From Siphonodentalium dalli (Eukaryota; Mollusca; Scaphopoda; Gadilida; Siphonodentaliidae), in NCBI GenBank assembly GCA_032622095.1, contig CP136063.1:270437426-270501425 (forward strand): a stretch of DNA of 64,000 nucleotides, in the 5' to 3' direction. The notes beneath the pieces are model-generated. The model was not told where the DNA came from, searched no databases, and saw nothing but the letters and a program-made list of their open reading frames with translations. This document shows, in pieces, positions 34,868-46,799 of the stretch (position 1 is the stretch's first letter; each line of letters opens with the position of its first letter). The position numbers were made by a program, and so were the translations under genes.

Positions 34868-35112
34868 TATATGACACTGACACTGATATTACTGCGTTGT
34901 TGATGCTATTAACCATGATCAATCATACCATGGCCGACCTCTGTACCTTTTAAAGTCAGCATTATAAACCGGCACCACAGAGTGTATATTTCTGGCATGG
35001 CTGGACGCTGCATTGATGATGCAGTTGCGAATGTCGGTCAGTGACCAACTTCGAATGTTCATTAAACCGTAAGCAAATTATTAATTGAAATATTGTTTTG
35101 TGTATATATGTA

Positions 35113-35442
35113 CCCCGCTCGACAAAACAAGTGTCCATTGACACCGCGGTGTATTTGCCGTTCGGTCGCAGTGTCAGAGTTTGTAACTGCGGTTGAGCAC
35201 TGCGGCCGAACGGCAAGTACACTGCGGCCGAAGACAAGTACACCATGGTTAGATTTCTTGTTTGTATCATGGTTTTCAGTTTAATGAACGTACACCGCGG
35301 CAACTACACCATGGACGAATGGCAAGTACACTGAGGCCCAACTGTAGGTTAGCCGGTGGAGCCGCAGAGTTGTTGCATTTCGGCCGCGGTGGCAACACTA
35401 ACCGCACTGAGGTTAAGTGGACACTTGTTTTGTCCAGCAGGG
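35113..35442. mobile_element. 330-bp MITE, TA target duplication
   Basis: Ends CCCCGCTCGACAAAACAAGT and the complement of CCCTGCTGGACAAAACAAGT, giving inverted repeats of about 25 bp with TA on both sides. The interior is GC-richer, with repeated CGGCCGAACGGCAAGTACAC-type words. Confidence 0.75.
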
Positions 35443-35532
35443 TAGTTAACACAGTGCATGGCGCTCACGAAAAGCTGGACTGGGTGTAAGGTGGCCATGT
35501 GAAAATGTAATGCACAGTACAGGAGTTGCAAA

Positions 35533-35578
35533 ATATTAATAGTACTGTAGAAAAATATTTCTACAGTACTATTAATAA
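35533..35578. repeat. 46-bp hairpin
   Basis: ATTAATAGTACTGTAGAAA and its complement around a very short centre. Confidence 0.8.
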
Positions 35579-35669
35579 TATGGTTTAATGGCGGTATGGT
35601 ATAACCAGCGTCATTAATGATTAACGCCCTACGACCTTGTTAGAGGGGACGATTAATTAGAGCATACCT

Positions 35670-36105
35670 GTTGTACGTTACTACGGTACATGTAAAAGCT
35701 TGTGATGGATTCAGTGATAATGTGTGTCCAAGAATTGGGTCCGTATCTCCGAGATTATCCGTCATTTCATAAATATTTCACAACAATATCACATCATCAC
35801 CGGCGTTTCGATCAAAAGAATAGCAGACTCCGTAACTGGGCGATGTGTCATGGAGACATGGTACTCAAATCACTTTTCGATGAAAATTGAAGAATAGCTG
35901 TAGTACGTTACTAAAAATTGCGATGGATTCAGTGATGATGTGTGTCCCAGAATTGGATCCGTATCTCTGATATTATCCGTCATTTCATAAATATTTCACA
36001 ACAATATCACAGCGTTTCGATCGAAATAATAGCCAAATCTGTAACTGGGCGATATGTCATGGTGACATGGTTCTCAAATCACGTTTCGATGAAAATTGAA
36101 GAATA
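35670..36105. repeat. Two-copy tandem repeat of about 215 bp
   Basis: 35697-35896 and 35920-36105 align closely (gatggattcagtgat, gattatccgtcatttcata, gtcatgg-gacatgg, cgatgaaaattgaagaata). Copy 2 lacks about 10 bp (catcatcacc) of copy 1. Open frames here are by-products. Confidence 0.85.
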
Positions 36106-36896
36106 TGATCCATTTTCCTTTGTACATATACTCGTAGCCTTGAACATGTAACAAACTTGTGACTGACTCATGAGTCATGACTGATCCGTGACGTCATAAC
36201 TCTGACTAATTTCTACATAAATGTATGTTTCGTAATCCTAGTCACCAGTGGTTGACTCTTGTCAGACTTGTGAGTCAATTGGACGGTTTATAATTTTGTG
36301 AAACTTAAGTATCTGTCTTTCGAACTTCACAACATTGTCGTACATGTACATGTACGTGCATGTCATTGTCAAGTGTATTAAATCCCACTGGCAGTGGCAC
36401 TGAATTCATTGACTTCGCCTGTTTTCGGAGGTTATAACCTCATGTCCCTTTCATATACAAACATAATCCAGACAGTGCTAACACTATTCCAGGTTATTAA
36501 GAAGAAAGTTAGGTCCAATTTATTTGCTAAAACAAGTTTGTAAACACGAACACACAACGCACACGCAACGTTCTTTCACCGGAAGCATATTTCTATTTTT
36601 CGTACTATAGACCTCGTACCATAAGTGCAGGGGTAAAATAATTATGCCACTTGAATGATAACGCTGTATAGTTTCTGGAACACTTTAATTGCGATAAGGT
36701 ATGAGTTATAAAACGCAGCTTGTGTTCAGTAGCTATATATCTACTTATAATTATTATTTTTTTCATTGTCAAGTTGACTAACTCAAAATTAGTCACGATG
36801 ACTCGTGGGACGGCACGGGTTAGTCAAAATGACTCCAAATATCCATGACTAACCCAAAGGTAGTCATATTGACCCGTTATTTTTCTCAGTGTGGGA

Positions 36897-39083
36897 TGCA
36901 TCGTGTTAGCTCGTAAATAGTGTAAATTGGGTAATATTCACCCAAAAGTGTAAGATATATTTCCGCTTGTATAGTCCGGAAACAGGGTAATACATATAAT
37001 TTGTATTTTGTTACCAATTATACACTGGGTACAGTATCCACGTCATAGAGTTCTTCGTTCACTTTTTGACGTTGATCACTAAGATGGTGGACGAAAACAT
37101 AATCGACTCTTCTCGTTTGTGTGCGTATGTGCCAAGGTTCATCGAAAGAGTGGGTCCTGTAGCTAGCAATTTCGTGTACAAACTAAGTCAATCATACATC
37201 AGGACATGCGATAAGTCAGATTCTCAATGCAAACAGACTTCAAACCTAAAAAAATAAATAAAAACCGTTCCTTTTGTACAAATTATTATAGAATATACAA
37301 TACCAACATCAAACTGAAAGTATTCAAATGTCAATACTGAACTCAACCATTATATTATTGACGCTGTGTACGCAAACACATTGAGCTTGTCGATTTTATC
37401 ATATTCATTTCATTCATAAAATGTCGATTTCAACGAAACTCGACGAACAACGTCATCGTGAAGCTTTCACCACCACCGAATTCGCGATAACCTCAATGTA
37501 TCTTCTGCTTTGTTCATAAGTATGTGTTCTTATAGTCGATTCCTGAAAATAGAAGGCATCTAATGATTATCAGATTCACGTATGTACTCTATGTAATATT
37601 AGGATAAATTAAGCCCGATATAATAACGTATGCATGTATCATGAATTTCGATTTCGAGTCCAGTATTTTCTCCCGCCATGCCAGAGTGATTGGGATTGTC
37701 CCATTGCACGCGCGATTTATATTTTAGGACTCCATTGTAAATATTTGACAGTCCTTAATATGTCATATTCTCAATAAATTTAATGAACTTCACTGTGCAT
37801 AATTCCGATAGTAACTCCCCTCATTTTGGAACGCCCGCAATTGAAAGACACACACGTTTATTTCCGATCTACTGTGCGACACAATTGGTCTCTAAAATTA
37901 AAAACACCAGTGACGTTAATAAGAACATACGCATAATTAACGAACCACACGCATATAACTTCATAGATGCGTATTCCCATCAAATAATATTAACTTAGGC
38001 CTTATATCATGGTGTGATTTTATTACTCTTCAGACATTCACAAGGGTTCATCGGCAGTGGGGCCTATAGCAATTTCGTGTATAAATTAGGTCAATCGTAT
38101 CATACATCAAAGAATGTGAGAAATCAGAGATTCACAATGCAAACAGATTACCAGCTCACAGACTCAGACTTGAAACCTAAATGAAAAACTTTAAAAGCCA
38201 TTTTAAGTATTTTACTGAAACGAATCATTATAGTATTGACGATGTGTGCGCAATCCAATTGTGATGTGTATTATACGAAGAAGCTTGTTGATTTCATCAT
38301 GTTCACTTCATTCATAAAATGTCATCATGTCGATTTCAATGAAACGCGACGAGCAACGTCATCATGTAGCTTTCGCCATTGACCGAATAATCTGAATGAA
38401 CATGTCTTCTGATTTGTTCATAATTATTTGTTTCTTGTCCGTTCTTGTGAAATTAGAAGGACATCTGAGGATTATCAGCATTTCCAGTATTGTCCCCAGC
38501 CCAGCCAGAGTGATTTGAGATTTTCCCATTGTACGCGACATTTATATTTTAGACCACTAATTGCAAATATTAGACAGTCCATAATATGTTATAATTATGT
38601 TCTCAATAAAATGTAAACCGCGTCTACGAATGAACTTCACTGTGCATAATTCCGATAGTAACTTCCCTCATTTTGGAAAGCCGGCCATTGAAAGACGCAC
38701 ACGTTTATTTCAGATTACGATATTAATGCTTTAAGCCCACCGATCTGTGGAAACATGTCAAAGTATTGATATATATTCTAACAATAATATTACACTAAGT
38801 TATTACTTACTTCACGATTAGCAATATTTGATGACAAATCACTGTAACAGTTTTGTTTACGTAACAATGGTTTCAATGTGCGTCATATTTGTTATTCGAT
38901 AACTTTCAAAAGTGTCAAACCACCGTATACAAAAAGGCTTAGCCGTACGGGCACCCAAATTGTTCAGGGGGGCTGAGACTCTTTGCCCAAATTGTATTAA
39001 ATGATGTATTCATGGTTGTTACACAGTTTTAGTAGAGTATACCTTGAATATACGATACGCAGAAGTTAAGAGATATTATAAGT
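36897..39083 (+). repeat. Decayed duplication: about 37120-37870 and 38040-38716
   Basis: Both copies contain gttcatcg-aagag/cagtg, AATTTCGTGTA, a block with CAATGCAAACAGA, a middle region with AAAATGTCGATTTCAA-type words, and GAACTTCACTGTGCATAATT near the end. The order is the same and divergence is clear, with indels up to 50 bp. No supported gene. Confidence 0.7.
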
Positions 39084-39213
39084 TACACGGCATTGTTGAG
39101 GTGACATGGTGTGGTATGCCCCGGTAGAGGCCCTTATCCGAGGCGAGAGCCGAGGGGGATACGAGAGTCGGCCGGGGCATACCACACCGTATCCCCCCTC
39201 AACAAGCCGTGTA
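39084..39213. mobile_element. 130-bp GC-rich hairpin, MITE-like
   Basis: Ends TACACGGC and GCCGTGTA. The inner arms GGTGTGGTATGCCCCGG and CCGGGGCATACCACACC are exact complements. The centre is GC-rich and itself partly palindromic. TA at the outer edges may be target duplication. Confidence 0.7.
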
Positions 39214-39537
39214 ATGTATTCATCCCGGTCCATATTAAGAAGATGATCTCACAGACATACAGCGCGGAAACGAGCCATGAACAGTAACTCTATTTTGTTA
39301 GTCTGCTCATACGATGAATATGATTATATAGCTGTTTCCACAATTTGTCCATAAATACTTTCTGGCCTCGCTTACTTTTGGAAACTATCTGTTAGTGGAT
39401 GTAAAATGGAGCAACATATTTCACAAAAGTAATGACACATAAGTCGGACATCCTAAATAAATGAGGCAAGAGTAACACAATAACCAGCACACCAGGAATT
39501 AACTTGGCTTTGCACGATGTACTTTCGGACGTTCAAA

Positions 39538-39585
39538 CTTTTTGCGGGGTAATATCAGTTTTACAAGGGGCATACGAGATTGTTA
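39538..39585. repeat. Single fragment of the 88-bp satellite, far from the array
   Basis: Forty-seven bases matching the satellite consensus of 58719-60189 (TTGCGGGGTAATATCAGTTT through GAGATTGTTA). It is followed by a short (TAAGA)n run. Confidence 0.95.
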
Positions 39586-39832
39586 AGATAAGATAAGATA
39601 ATTTTAATGCCTGAAACACCCGTAATATAGGCGGTATGCATACAATGATTATCTAATATATATTTTGGGATTTTTGTTTGTTTGTTTGTTTGTCTGTTAG
39701 CTATGGCCGGGAAAACTGCTGGACAGATTGAGCCCAAACTTCCTATCTAAGGGTAGAATCCCAGATGGAGTGTCATCGCACCGCTTCTGAGAACGTCAGA
39801 GCACTCATTCTCCAATCCACCGCCACCGCAAT

Positions 39833-40300
39833 TGTGACATAACGCCCCATTATAATCTCACAACTTGATTCAAACTATACGAATGTCCCAATAAATAGAA
39901 CCCCAAACTCAAATATTCGTGTTCAGTTTCTTAACGAAACATCACACGTCTTACTCCCAGCGAAGACATACACACAATGAAGATGGCTCCCAAATATGGT
40001 CAAGGGAAATGACCATAACGGCGGAACCAATCCCGATGTGTATTGCCAAACGCCTCATCTAATATGCATCCCAAATAGTATATAAGAAACAGCCACATCC
40101 CATCACATCATGCTTTCACTAGACTCATCTCATCTCGAGGTTCATACACCTCTCCATGCATCACCCACACCAGGCATCACACATTCGGGGACCTTACTTC
40201 GCGGCGACTTGATTAGCACATTTGTATACACTGCTTGTATCTTATTCACGACGTAATAAAGACTTGTACCTATATATATCTATGTGTTCATTACCTCACA
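39833..40300 (+). repeat. 5' LTR
   Basis: 468 bp, TGTGACATAACG to ATTACCTCACA. A TATATAAG box lies at about 40078 and AATAAA at 40255-40260. The ends agree with the solo LTR at 18917-19383, which fixes CACA as the true 3' end. Confidence 0.95.
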
Positions 40301-41013
40301 TAGTATTAATGGTACCGTGAACAGTTCTACGTCTCACCACACAACTTGAAGTCTCGGCCACTAAACGATCACTACAAAGCAGAAACAATCTCAAACCGCT
40401 ACTCAACCACGGGGATACAGCCTTACACACCAGCCACGGAGAGACAGCCTTACACACTAGACCACTGCATCGGACAATCACAACTCAACCCTCTGGGCAC
40501 ACAGGACCGCATACCATACTCATCTGATATCGACGACCCAACCCTTTGGACACACAGGACCGCATACCATACCTTTCTGATATAGACGAATGAACCTTTT
40601 GGACACATTGTTTTCCTACGACCAGCTCACATCGTGTATCCAGCTAGAAACATTACTCACGCCTTTTGCAAACCAGATCCAGCTACATATAACCATTAAC
40701 ATCCGATTTGGACACCCTTCTGTTTCCAACAAACACTACAAGAACATTCTGTACATCGCCTACCCATTCATCATCACAGATTCGTGCACATTATTCTTCT
40801 TGGAAATTGCTGAGTTACCATCTTTTCTTTCACATTTGCTGTCAAATTGCACACTACCTATTTTTTAGTATTTTTTTTACTCATAATGGAGTCACCACCT
40901 CCGCAGAGCAGCAATATTTTCATCCAAGCCAAAGTTATCAGCATCACCTTTAATTAAACCGGGAAACGGACCGATCAACCGCAAGACCCCCCCACACAGA
41001 CATTACTAATGAA
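40301..41013 (+). other. Leader of the LTR retrotransposon with possible primer-binding site
   Basis: TGGTACCGTGAACAG at 40310-40324 starts with the TGG expected of a tRNA-complementary primer site, nine bases after the LTR. The tRNA was not identified. A 58-bp word around 40496-40585 (acacaggaccgcataccata) is tandemly doubled. No gene. Confidence 0.5.
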
Positions 41014-42030
41014 ATGGGCAAAGATTCTCAAAACTTGCTATTGTCACGGCTTAACCATGAAATTAGCCATTTCACTAGTTCTATCCGCGATCAGACGGAC
41101 AGTTTAAAAACTCAAACAACCATAACGGCACTTTTGACTATGAACTCCATTATTGAACCCTTCGATTGCAAACCTGACGCTTTTCCCCAATGGGTCCATT
41201 CGGTGGAAAAATACTCCCACGCGATTTCGGCACAAGATGAGACTATTATTAAAATTGCCGCTCAAACATGTAAATATCAAGTTTCTGAATTTATACAACG
41301 CTTCATAAATGAAAATAACACGGACGGAAAATTCACGTTCACCTGGGCCGATTTGAAATCACAATTACGTTCATTATTCAGTTCCATAACCGATTCGCCT
41401 CAGGCCCTTTCCACATTACGAGCCATTAGGCAGAGACATACTGAAACAATTGCAATGTTTGCAGAACGCATACTCACCCTCGCTAAACACGCTTTTATCG
41501 ATGAAATTAATACAAGAGCAGTACAAACACAACTAGTAGCATTCTTTTCCGACGGCATTTGCGACTCTAGTATTAAATTCAGGCTTCTCAAAGAAGACCC
41601 CGTAATGCTTGATAGAGCTACTGATATTGCCCTACGCGAAATGAACCTTCGGCAGCGTTATCGCTTACGTTACGGTGAACATCACAATGACTATAACCAA
41701 TTCCCACAGTTACAATCCCCTCAACCAATGGATATCGGCAATAACCAACGACACATTCCACGAGGGCCATCACAATCTACTTATACCCCCCGCCAATCCA
41801 AAGACAGACACCGAATCAATGATCACCCCCACAGGCGCCAACCTTCAAACTCTCACCACCCCTACTCTGCCCCAAGGGTCTCCCATCAAAAACCGCATCC
41901 AAACCATGGATGCAAGATATGCTACAACACCTCACCGACCCCTCTTCTGTACATACTGCAGATTAAATACTTATACAACAGACCAATGTAGACGTCGGGC
42001 GCAAAATAATAATCAATTTTTAAACAGATA
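41014..42030 (+). pseudogene. Gag-like protein of the gypsy element, frameshifted
   Basis: The frame from 41014 carries a capsid-like region: FPQWVHSVEKYS (about residue 58), FTWADLKSQLRSLF and an ALSTLRAIRQRHTETIAMFA block, which match the retrotransposon gag (capsid) pattern. Near 41880-41900 the frame shifts. The other frame (to 42031) ends with CTYCRLNTYTTDQC, a zinc-knuckle where the expected His is Tyr. So the nucleic-acid-binding knuckle is both out of frame and mutated. The protein would form the particle core. Confidence 0.75.
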
Positions 42031-42409
42031 AGGACTCATTCCTATACAAATTTAACCCCAAGTAGACACAAGGCAATGAGTCCAATTACGCATCAAATTA
42101 GCACCATTGACGGCCACAATCATAGATATGCCAGATCTCATCGGACATACGAATCTCAAAAGCATAGAGTCTATAATTCACAGCTGCAGCCCATTAGTCA
42201 TTACCCCACGCTCCCATCACAGTGTCAAAGACAACGATATCTTAATTACCGCACGCGGCGTCCACTTAATCTTCCACGCTACAGGCCTGCCAAACATACC
42301 ACCAACTGCAATAACAGGCGTCCTCCAATGAAACCCATGTTTCATAATATTCCCAATAAGCCTATTTTATCTCTTCTTGACTTAAAGTTTCCTTCTCAAT
42401 TTAAAAACC

Positions 42410-43693
42410 GTGAATAGCCTTGAAAAACTAACGCGCCAACAAATTACTAATTCTCAATCATCATCAAAAAGAAATTCAACACACACCAATTCTCGCGAAT
42501 CACATTCCAATATTGCAATTAACCCTGTAATGCCACCGTTAAAACCCATACGACATACAATACCAGTACTTAAATATCCAAGTGATATGACAGATGGTGC
42601 TCTAAACCAAACACCATGCTCAACTATCATTAAAATACACAAACAATGCATTCGTTCACTATTAGATTCGGGAGCAACCACCAGTTGCTTGAAATACGAT
42701 ATTTATAGATCCATACCAAATCGGCCACCTTTAATTAAAGAACATGTGTTACTCACATCAGCCGATGGAACACCAATGAAAGTTTTTGTATCCACACATC
42801 TCACATTTAGAATCGGAAAACTCATTCTTACACATAAATTTGTCATATGTGCAACTCTATCACGTCCGTGTATTCTAGGGCGCGACTTTATGAAACAACA
42901 CAGTATTAGACTTTACTTTGATTTAGAAAAATTCAGAATTCAGAATCAATTATACCCAATGTTAACGGATGGTCACATTGCATCACTTATCCGATCAACA
43001 AATAACGTTTCATTATCACCCCGCTCATGCACAATCATAACAGGCAGACTCATAGGACCAAATAATATGTTTAACACACCTATAATCCGAATTGGCAAAG
43101 GTAACATCTCCATTTTTGAACAGGAACCCAATGTACATGTAACCGACATGATAGCAGATGCATCTAATCAAAATATTTGCGTCATGATAGAAAATCAATC
43201 CGCCTCACATATGTTGATTAGGAAAGGTCGTATAATAGCACAAGCATTTGGCATTCAAGAGCAAATGATATGCAGGACATCCGATGAGGAAAACATTAAC
43301 TCATCTCCGCCAACCAACCACAGTATCAACACCATAGGTGACCGGCAAGACGTTAACCCTCCAATCACCAAGACTCAACCTATATCTATCGATGATATTG
43401 TAGCACCTCAACACCTTAAACAGCAAATATTGCAACTAGTATCACACTATCCTGATGTTTTTACAAATGACATAAACAAGATAGGATATTGTCCAAAAAT
43501 TAAAATGAAAATCGACCTCAAACCAAATACTTTACCTATTTTTTGCAAAAAATACCCAACACCGCTTAACAAACAACGGATTATGGCTGCCGAGATTAAA
43601 AAATTATTAGATGCAGACATCATTAAACCCACTGCCCATTCCTCGTGGGGATTTCCCAGTCTCCTCATCCGCAAATCCACACACCAACCCTGA
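42410..43693 (+). pseudogene. Protease and start of reverse transcriptase of the gypsy element
   Basis: A 427-codon frame. LLDSGATTSCL (about residue 88) is the aspartic protease active site and CILGRDFMKQH the later hydrophobic-G-R/D block. After a linker it enters the RT with KYPTPLNKQRIMAAEIKKLL and DADIIKPTAHSSWGFPSLL, the usual N-terminal RT block of gypsy elements. The frame is lost at about 43690 and RT continues in a different frame. The protease looks intact. The region 42032-42409 upstream has no supported frame. Confidence 0.85.
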
Positions 43694-44460
43694 CGGTACC
43701 CCTAATTACCGATTGTTGATCGATTTGAGAAAACTCAATGATGTTTCCATTCCATTAAAATGGTCCATGCCTAGTTTTACAGAAATATCGTCCAAGTTAC
43801 TCGGCTCAACTATTTTCAGTATCTTTGATTTATCAAATGCCTACCATGTTATAGGAGTTGAACCCGAACATGTTCCCATCCTAACTATGAATACGTCGGA
43901 AGGTCAATACAGCTATCAAAGAGCTCCGATGGGATATGTCTCGAGCTCAGGGTATTTTTTAAAACTCATGAATATGGCCCTCCATGATCTCCCATTTGTA
44001 GAAGGTTTTGTTGATGATCTGATATGTCATAGTTCCGATCCTCAAATGGATATACAGCAGCTTACAAAACTATTTGACAGACTCGGGGAATACGGCTTAA
44101 TAGTTAAACTATCAAGATCTAAATTTTGCCAACCACAAGTCAAATTTTTATGACATATTATTTCCGACAAGGTCACATCCCCTGATCCTGAAAAGATTTC
44201 AATTATCAAGTCTCTACCACCTCCGAAATCAGTTAAAGAAGTCCGCATATTACATGGAATTCTTAATTTTTACAGATCATATTCTCCTACTTTCGCATCC
44301 ACGGCATTGCCTTTAATCAAACTCACAGCTAAATATGCTAAATTCGTGTGGGATGCGCCATGCCAAACAGCGTTTGACACACTTAAAGAAAGCTTAGCAA
44401 CTGCCCCTATTTTAGTTATCCAAATCCCGACAAACTTTTCATTCTCACAGTTGATGCATC
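43680..44460 (+). pseudogene. Reverse transcriptase of the gypsy element, with stop
   Basis: After the frameshift the sequence reads PNYRLLIDLRKLN, IFSIFDLSNAYHVIGVEPEH (first catalytic Asp), QRAPMGYVSS and FVDDLICHS, the x-x-DD catalytic box with Val. A TGA at 44151-44153 interrupts the usual FL-G-H block where a Gly codon is expected. The frame resumes after it with HIISDKVTSPDPEKI and the ILNFYRSY block, and shifts again near 44450. Confidence 0.85.
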
Positions 44461-45403
44461 TATCCATAGTATCGGTGCAATCCTATCACAATATGCTAAT
44501 AGCCAAGATGATAAACACGTTGAACTACCAATCGCATTGGCCAGTAAAAAACTTAACAAATCACAAAGGAATTATTCTGTCACGGAAAAAGAAGCATTCG
44601 CTATATACACGTTGGCAAGGCAATTTAAATTTTACTTACATGGCTCCCAAGTAGAGATTAAAACAGATCACTTACCCCTCATCCACATGTTTAAAAAACA
44701 GGATCTGATAAACACAAGCATTCAAAAATGTTTTTTGGAAATATCAGCATTGAACCCAAAAATTACTTATATTAAAGGAACAAACAATGTTACGGCCGAT
44801 TTTTGCAGTCGTATAAACCCTGACACACACCCGTGCATCAATTCTTGCACAGATAGCGACCCAAATCCACCCACCAATCCCCTTGTACATGATGTTAATA
44901 TCCTTGTCATGAAAGATATTCAAGAATTTTCAAAACGAAACAAACAAACCAAAAAGAAGACGAATACTGAATCAGAAGTTGATCTTGAGGACAGCCCGGT
45001 CCTTCCTCCCATAACTAACATAAGAAATGAACAATCAGCAGACCACACAATCACCGAGATTATCAAACAAATGCAATCAACAAATATACCCGAAAAATTA
45101 GCAAAAACCTTTATTCTTAAAGATGGTATCCTACACTATATATCAATATACAATGACATACCTAAATTAAGAATATACATAACGGACAAAATAGCACAAG
45201 AAGTCATCTCACAATATCACAGTCTCGGACATAGAGCGGTACAATCGCTCTATGCGACCATACGAAACAGATATTACACACCCCAGTTGTTTGCAAAATT
45301 TTTCACATACATAAACAATTGCCATACATGCCGACAACGAATGCTTACAATCCAAAAATCCCGCTTCAACCAATCACTGCCCCATCGAGACCAGGACAAC
45401 TAA
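44430..45403 (+). pseudogene. RNase H and N-terminal integrase of the gypsy element
   Basis: The RNase H region includes a D-A-S start (broken across the shift near 44450), ASKKLNKSQRNYSVTEKEAF and IKTDHLPLIHM, ending ADFCSR. It degrades the RNA strand of the hybrid. After a linker the integrase zinc-binding domain follows: HSLGHRAVQSLYATIRNRYY ... NCHTCRQRM, an H-H-C-C pattern. The frame ends at 45403 in a shift, and the catalytic core follows in another frame. Confidence 0.85.
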
Positions 45404-45792
45404 TTGCCATCGATCTTATGGGACCATTTGCCCCCAAAACACAATCAGGAAATAGATTTATCTTAACTATTATTGATCAGTTTTCATTACATACTTTTGC
45501 ATACGCATTACCTAACAAAATGGTTGATACAATTTTAGAAAGATTGAACTCAGAGTATTTCACTCTATTCGGCTATGCTTTATCAATTTTAACGGACAAC
45601 GGCTCCGAATTTGCAAACTCAACCTTCACTGAATTTTGTAAATATTACCATATCCAACACCATCTCACAAGCTTCTATAATCCGCAGTCCAATGGAAAAA
45701 GTGAACGATCGCATAAAAGTTTAGCATCAATCATTTCAACAATCATCCAAGCAAATGTAGAAAATTGGGACCTATATCTAAATTATGCATAA
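45319..45792 (+). pseudogene. Integrase catalytic core of the gypsy element
   Basis: A frame overlapping the previous one carries the DDE core: AIDLMGPF (Asp 1), SILTDNGSEFANS (Asp 2) and YNPQSNGKSERSHKSL (Glu). All three catalytic residues are present. It ends at a stop at 45790-45792, after which the C-terminal domain continues in a different frame. Confidence 0.9.
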
Positions 45793-45799
45793 CAAGCAA

Positions 45800-46799
45800 T
45801 GAACTTCTATTGTTCCAGTGTACATACACATTCACCATTTTTTCTGACTTTTTTAGAGAACCACAGATAAGCATAGACCGAATTTTAACACACAGAGAAA
45901 ATTATTTAGGAGATGATTTTTTTAGCAACACGCTTCAAAATCAACACATTATTTTTAAAACTACAAAATCTCATCTCGAAACAGCCTCTCGCAACCACAA
46001 ACAGAACAGAGGTGGATCTATTCCAACCTTTAAAATAGGCCAATCCGTCTATTACAAAATCGACCAACCAAATCACAAATTTTCATTTAAATATGAGCCG
46101 TTTTGGCGCATCTTAAAACAAACAGGCCCCATATCTTACATACTAAGACATGACCTGTCTGCAAAATTAACAAAATCACATGCTAAACACATCAAACCAT
46201 CCCATGTTGATTGGCCAACACCTCAACGGCCCACTCATTTAAAGAATAAGCGACATAATCGATTTGCATTTCCACCGAGTGAAACCAATATTGATAGTAA
46301 TAACTCTCAATCTACTTTAGAATCAGACGATGACCTCAAAACAACCGCAATTAAACGCGCTCAACTTGAGCCATCAAACACAGACGACAGCTCTTCAATA
46401 CCATTGGCTGAATTGGCCAACAGACTCATGGCTTCGAAACATTTTAATAAGACAGACAGCCATTCACCTCCACAATTTTCGTCCAGCGACCATTCAAGTT
46501 CCCAATCACAGGAACCAAATATCATCAAACACAAAATAATTACGACAGAAGATTCTTACAATACTACATCAGACACAATGTCGAGTCGGGCATCCAAAAA
46601 ATGCGGCCGGCATAATAAATTATATACACCGAACACCAACCATATGCCACAAGATTCATCGCTAGCTAATCTCCAATCTACCTCATCCAATAATTCCCAC
46701 TCGTTTAGCAGCCGTTCAAATGATACAACGAATTGGTCAAACGAAAGTACGGAAACATATGATTTATATCAGATGACAACTGTTATCGAACATTCATAA
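45800..46799 (+). pseudogene. Integrase C-terminal region and long hydrophilic tail
   Basis: The frame shows a KTTKSHLETASRNHKQNRGG helix, FKIGQSVYYKI and KYEPFWRILKQTGPISYILR, the SH3-like fold at the end of gypsy integrases. An unusually long Ser/Thr/Asn/Asp-rich tail of about 190 residues with no known domain follows, up to the stop at 46799. The tail could be part of an originally separate ORF. Confidence 0.75.

Larger units (their letters stand above)
33433..36891. mobile_element. 3.46-kb terminal-inverted-repeat element with AGTCA/TGACT palindromes
   Basis: The left end is CACTGAGAAAAA and then GGTCAATATGACTAAC. The right end, read inverted, is CACTGAGAAAAA and then GGTCAATATGACTACC. 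Both ends carry arrays of AGTCA-N3-TGACT half-palindromes (about ten in 33450-33700 and five in 36773-36875), as transposase or regulatory binding sites often do. The flanks read TG before and TG after, so the target duplication is at most short. There is no transposase inside. The interior is filled with other MITEs, so this is a non-autonomous element of unknown superfamily. Confidence 0.75.

Noticed and set aside
38036-38090. Alternative terminal exon after ACTCTTCAG, in phase with the exon ending at 32810
   Set aside because: It gives only about 17 residues before a stop and lies in a decayed duplicated segment. The 60338 block is longer and has both splice sites. Transcripts could revive it.
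40301-40304. TAGT after both LTRs taken as part of the LTR
   Set aside because: The solo LTR with intact GTGG target duplication ends at CACA, so the shared TAGT is chance or flank.
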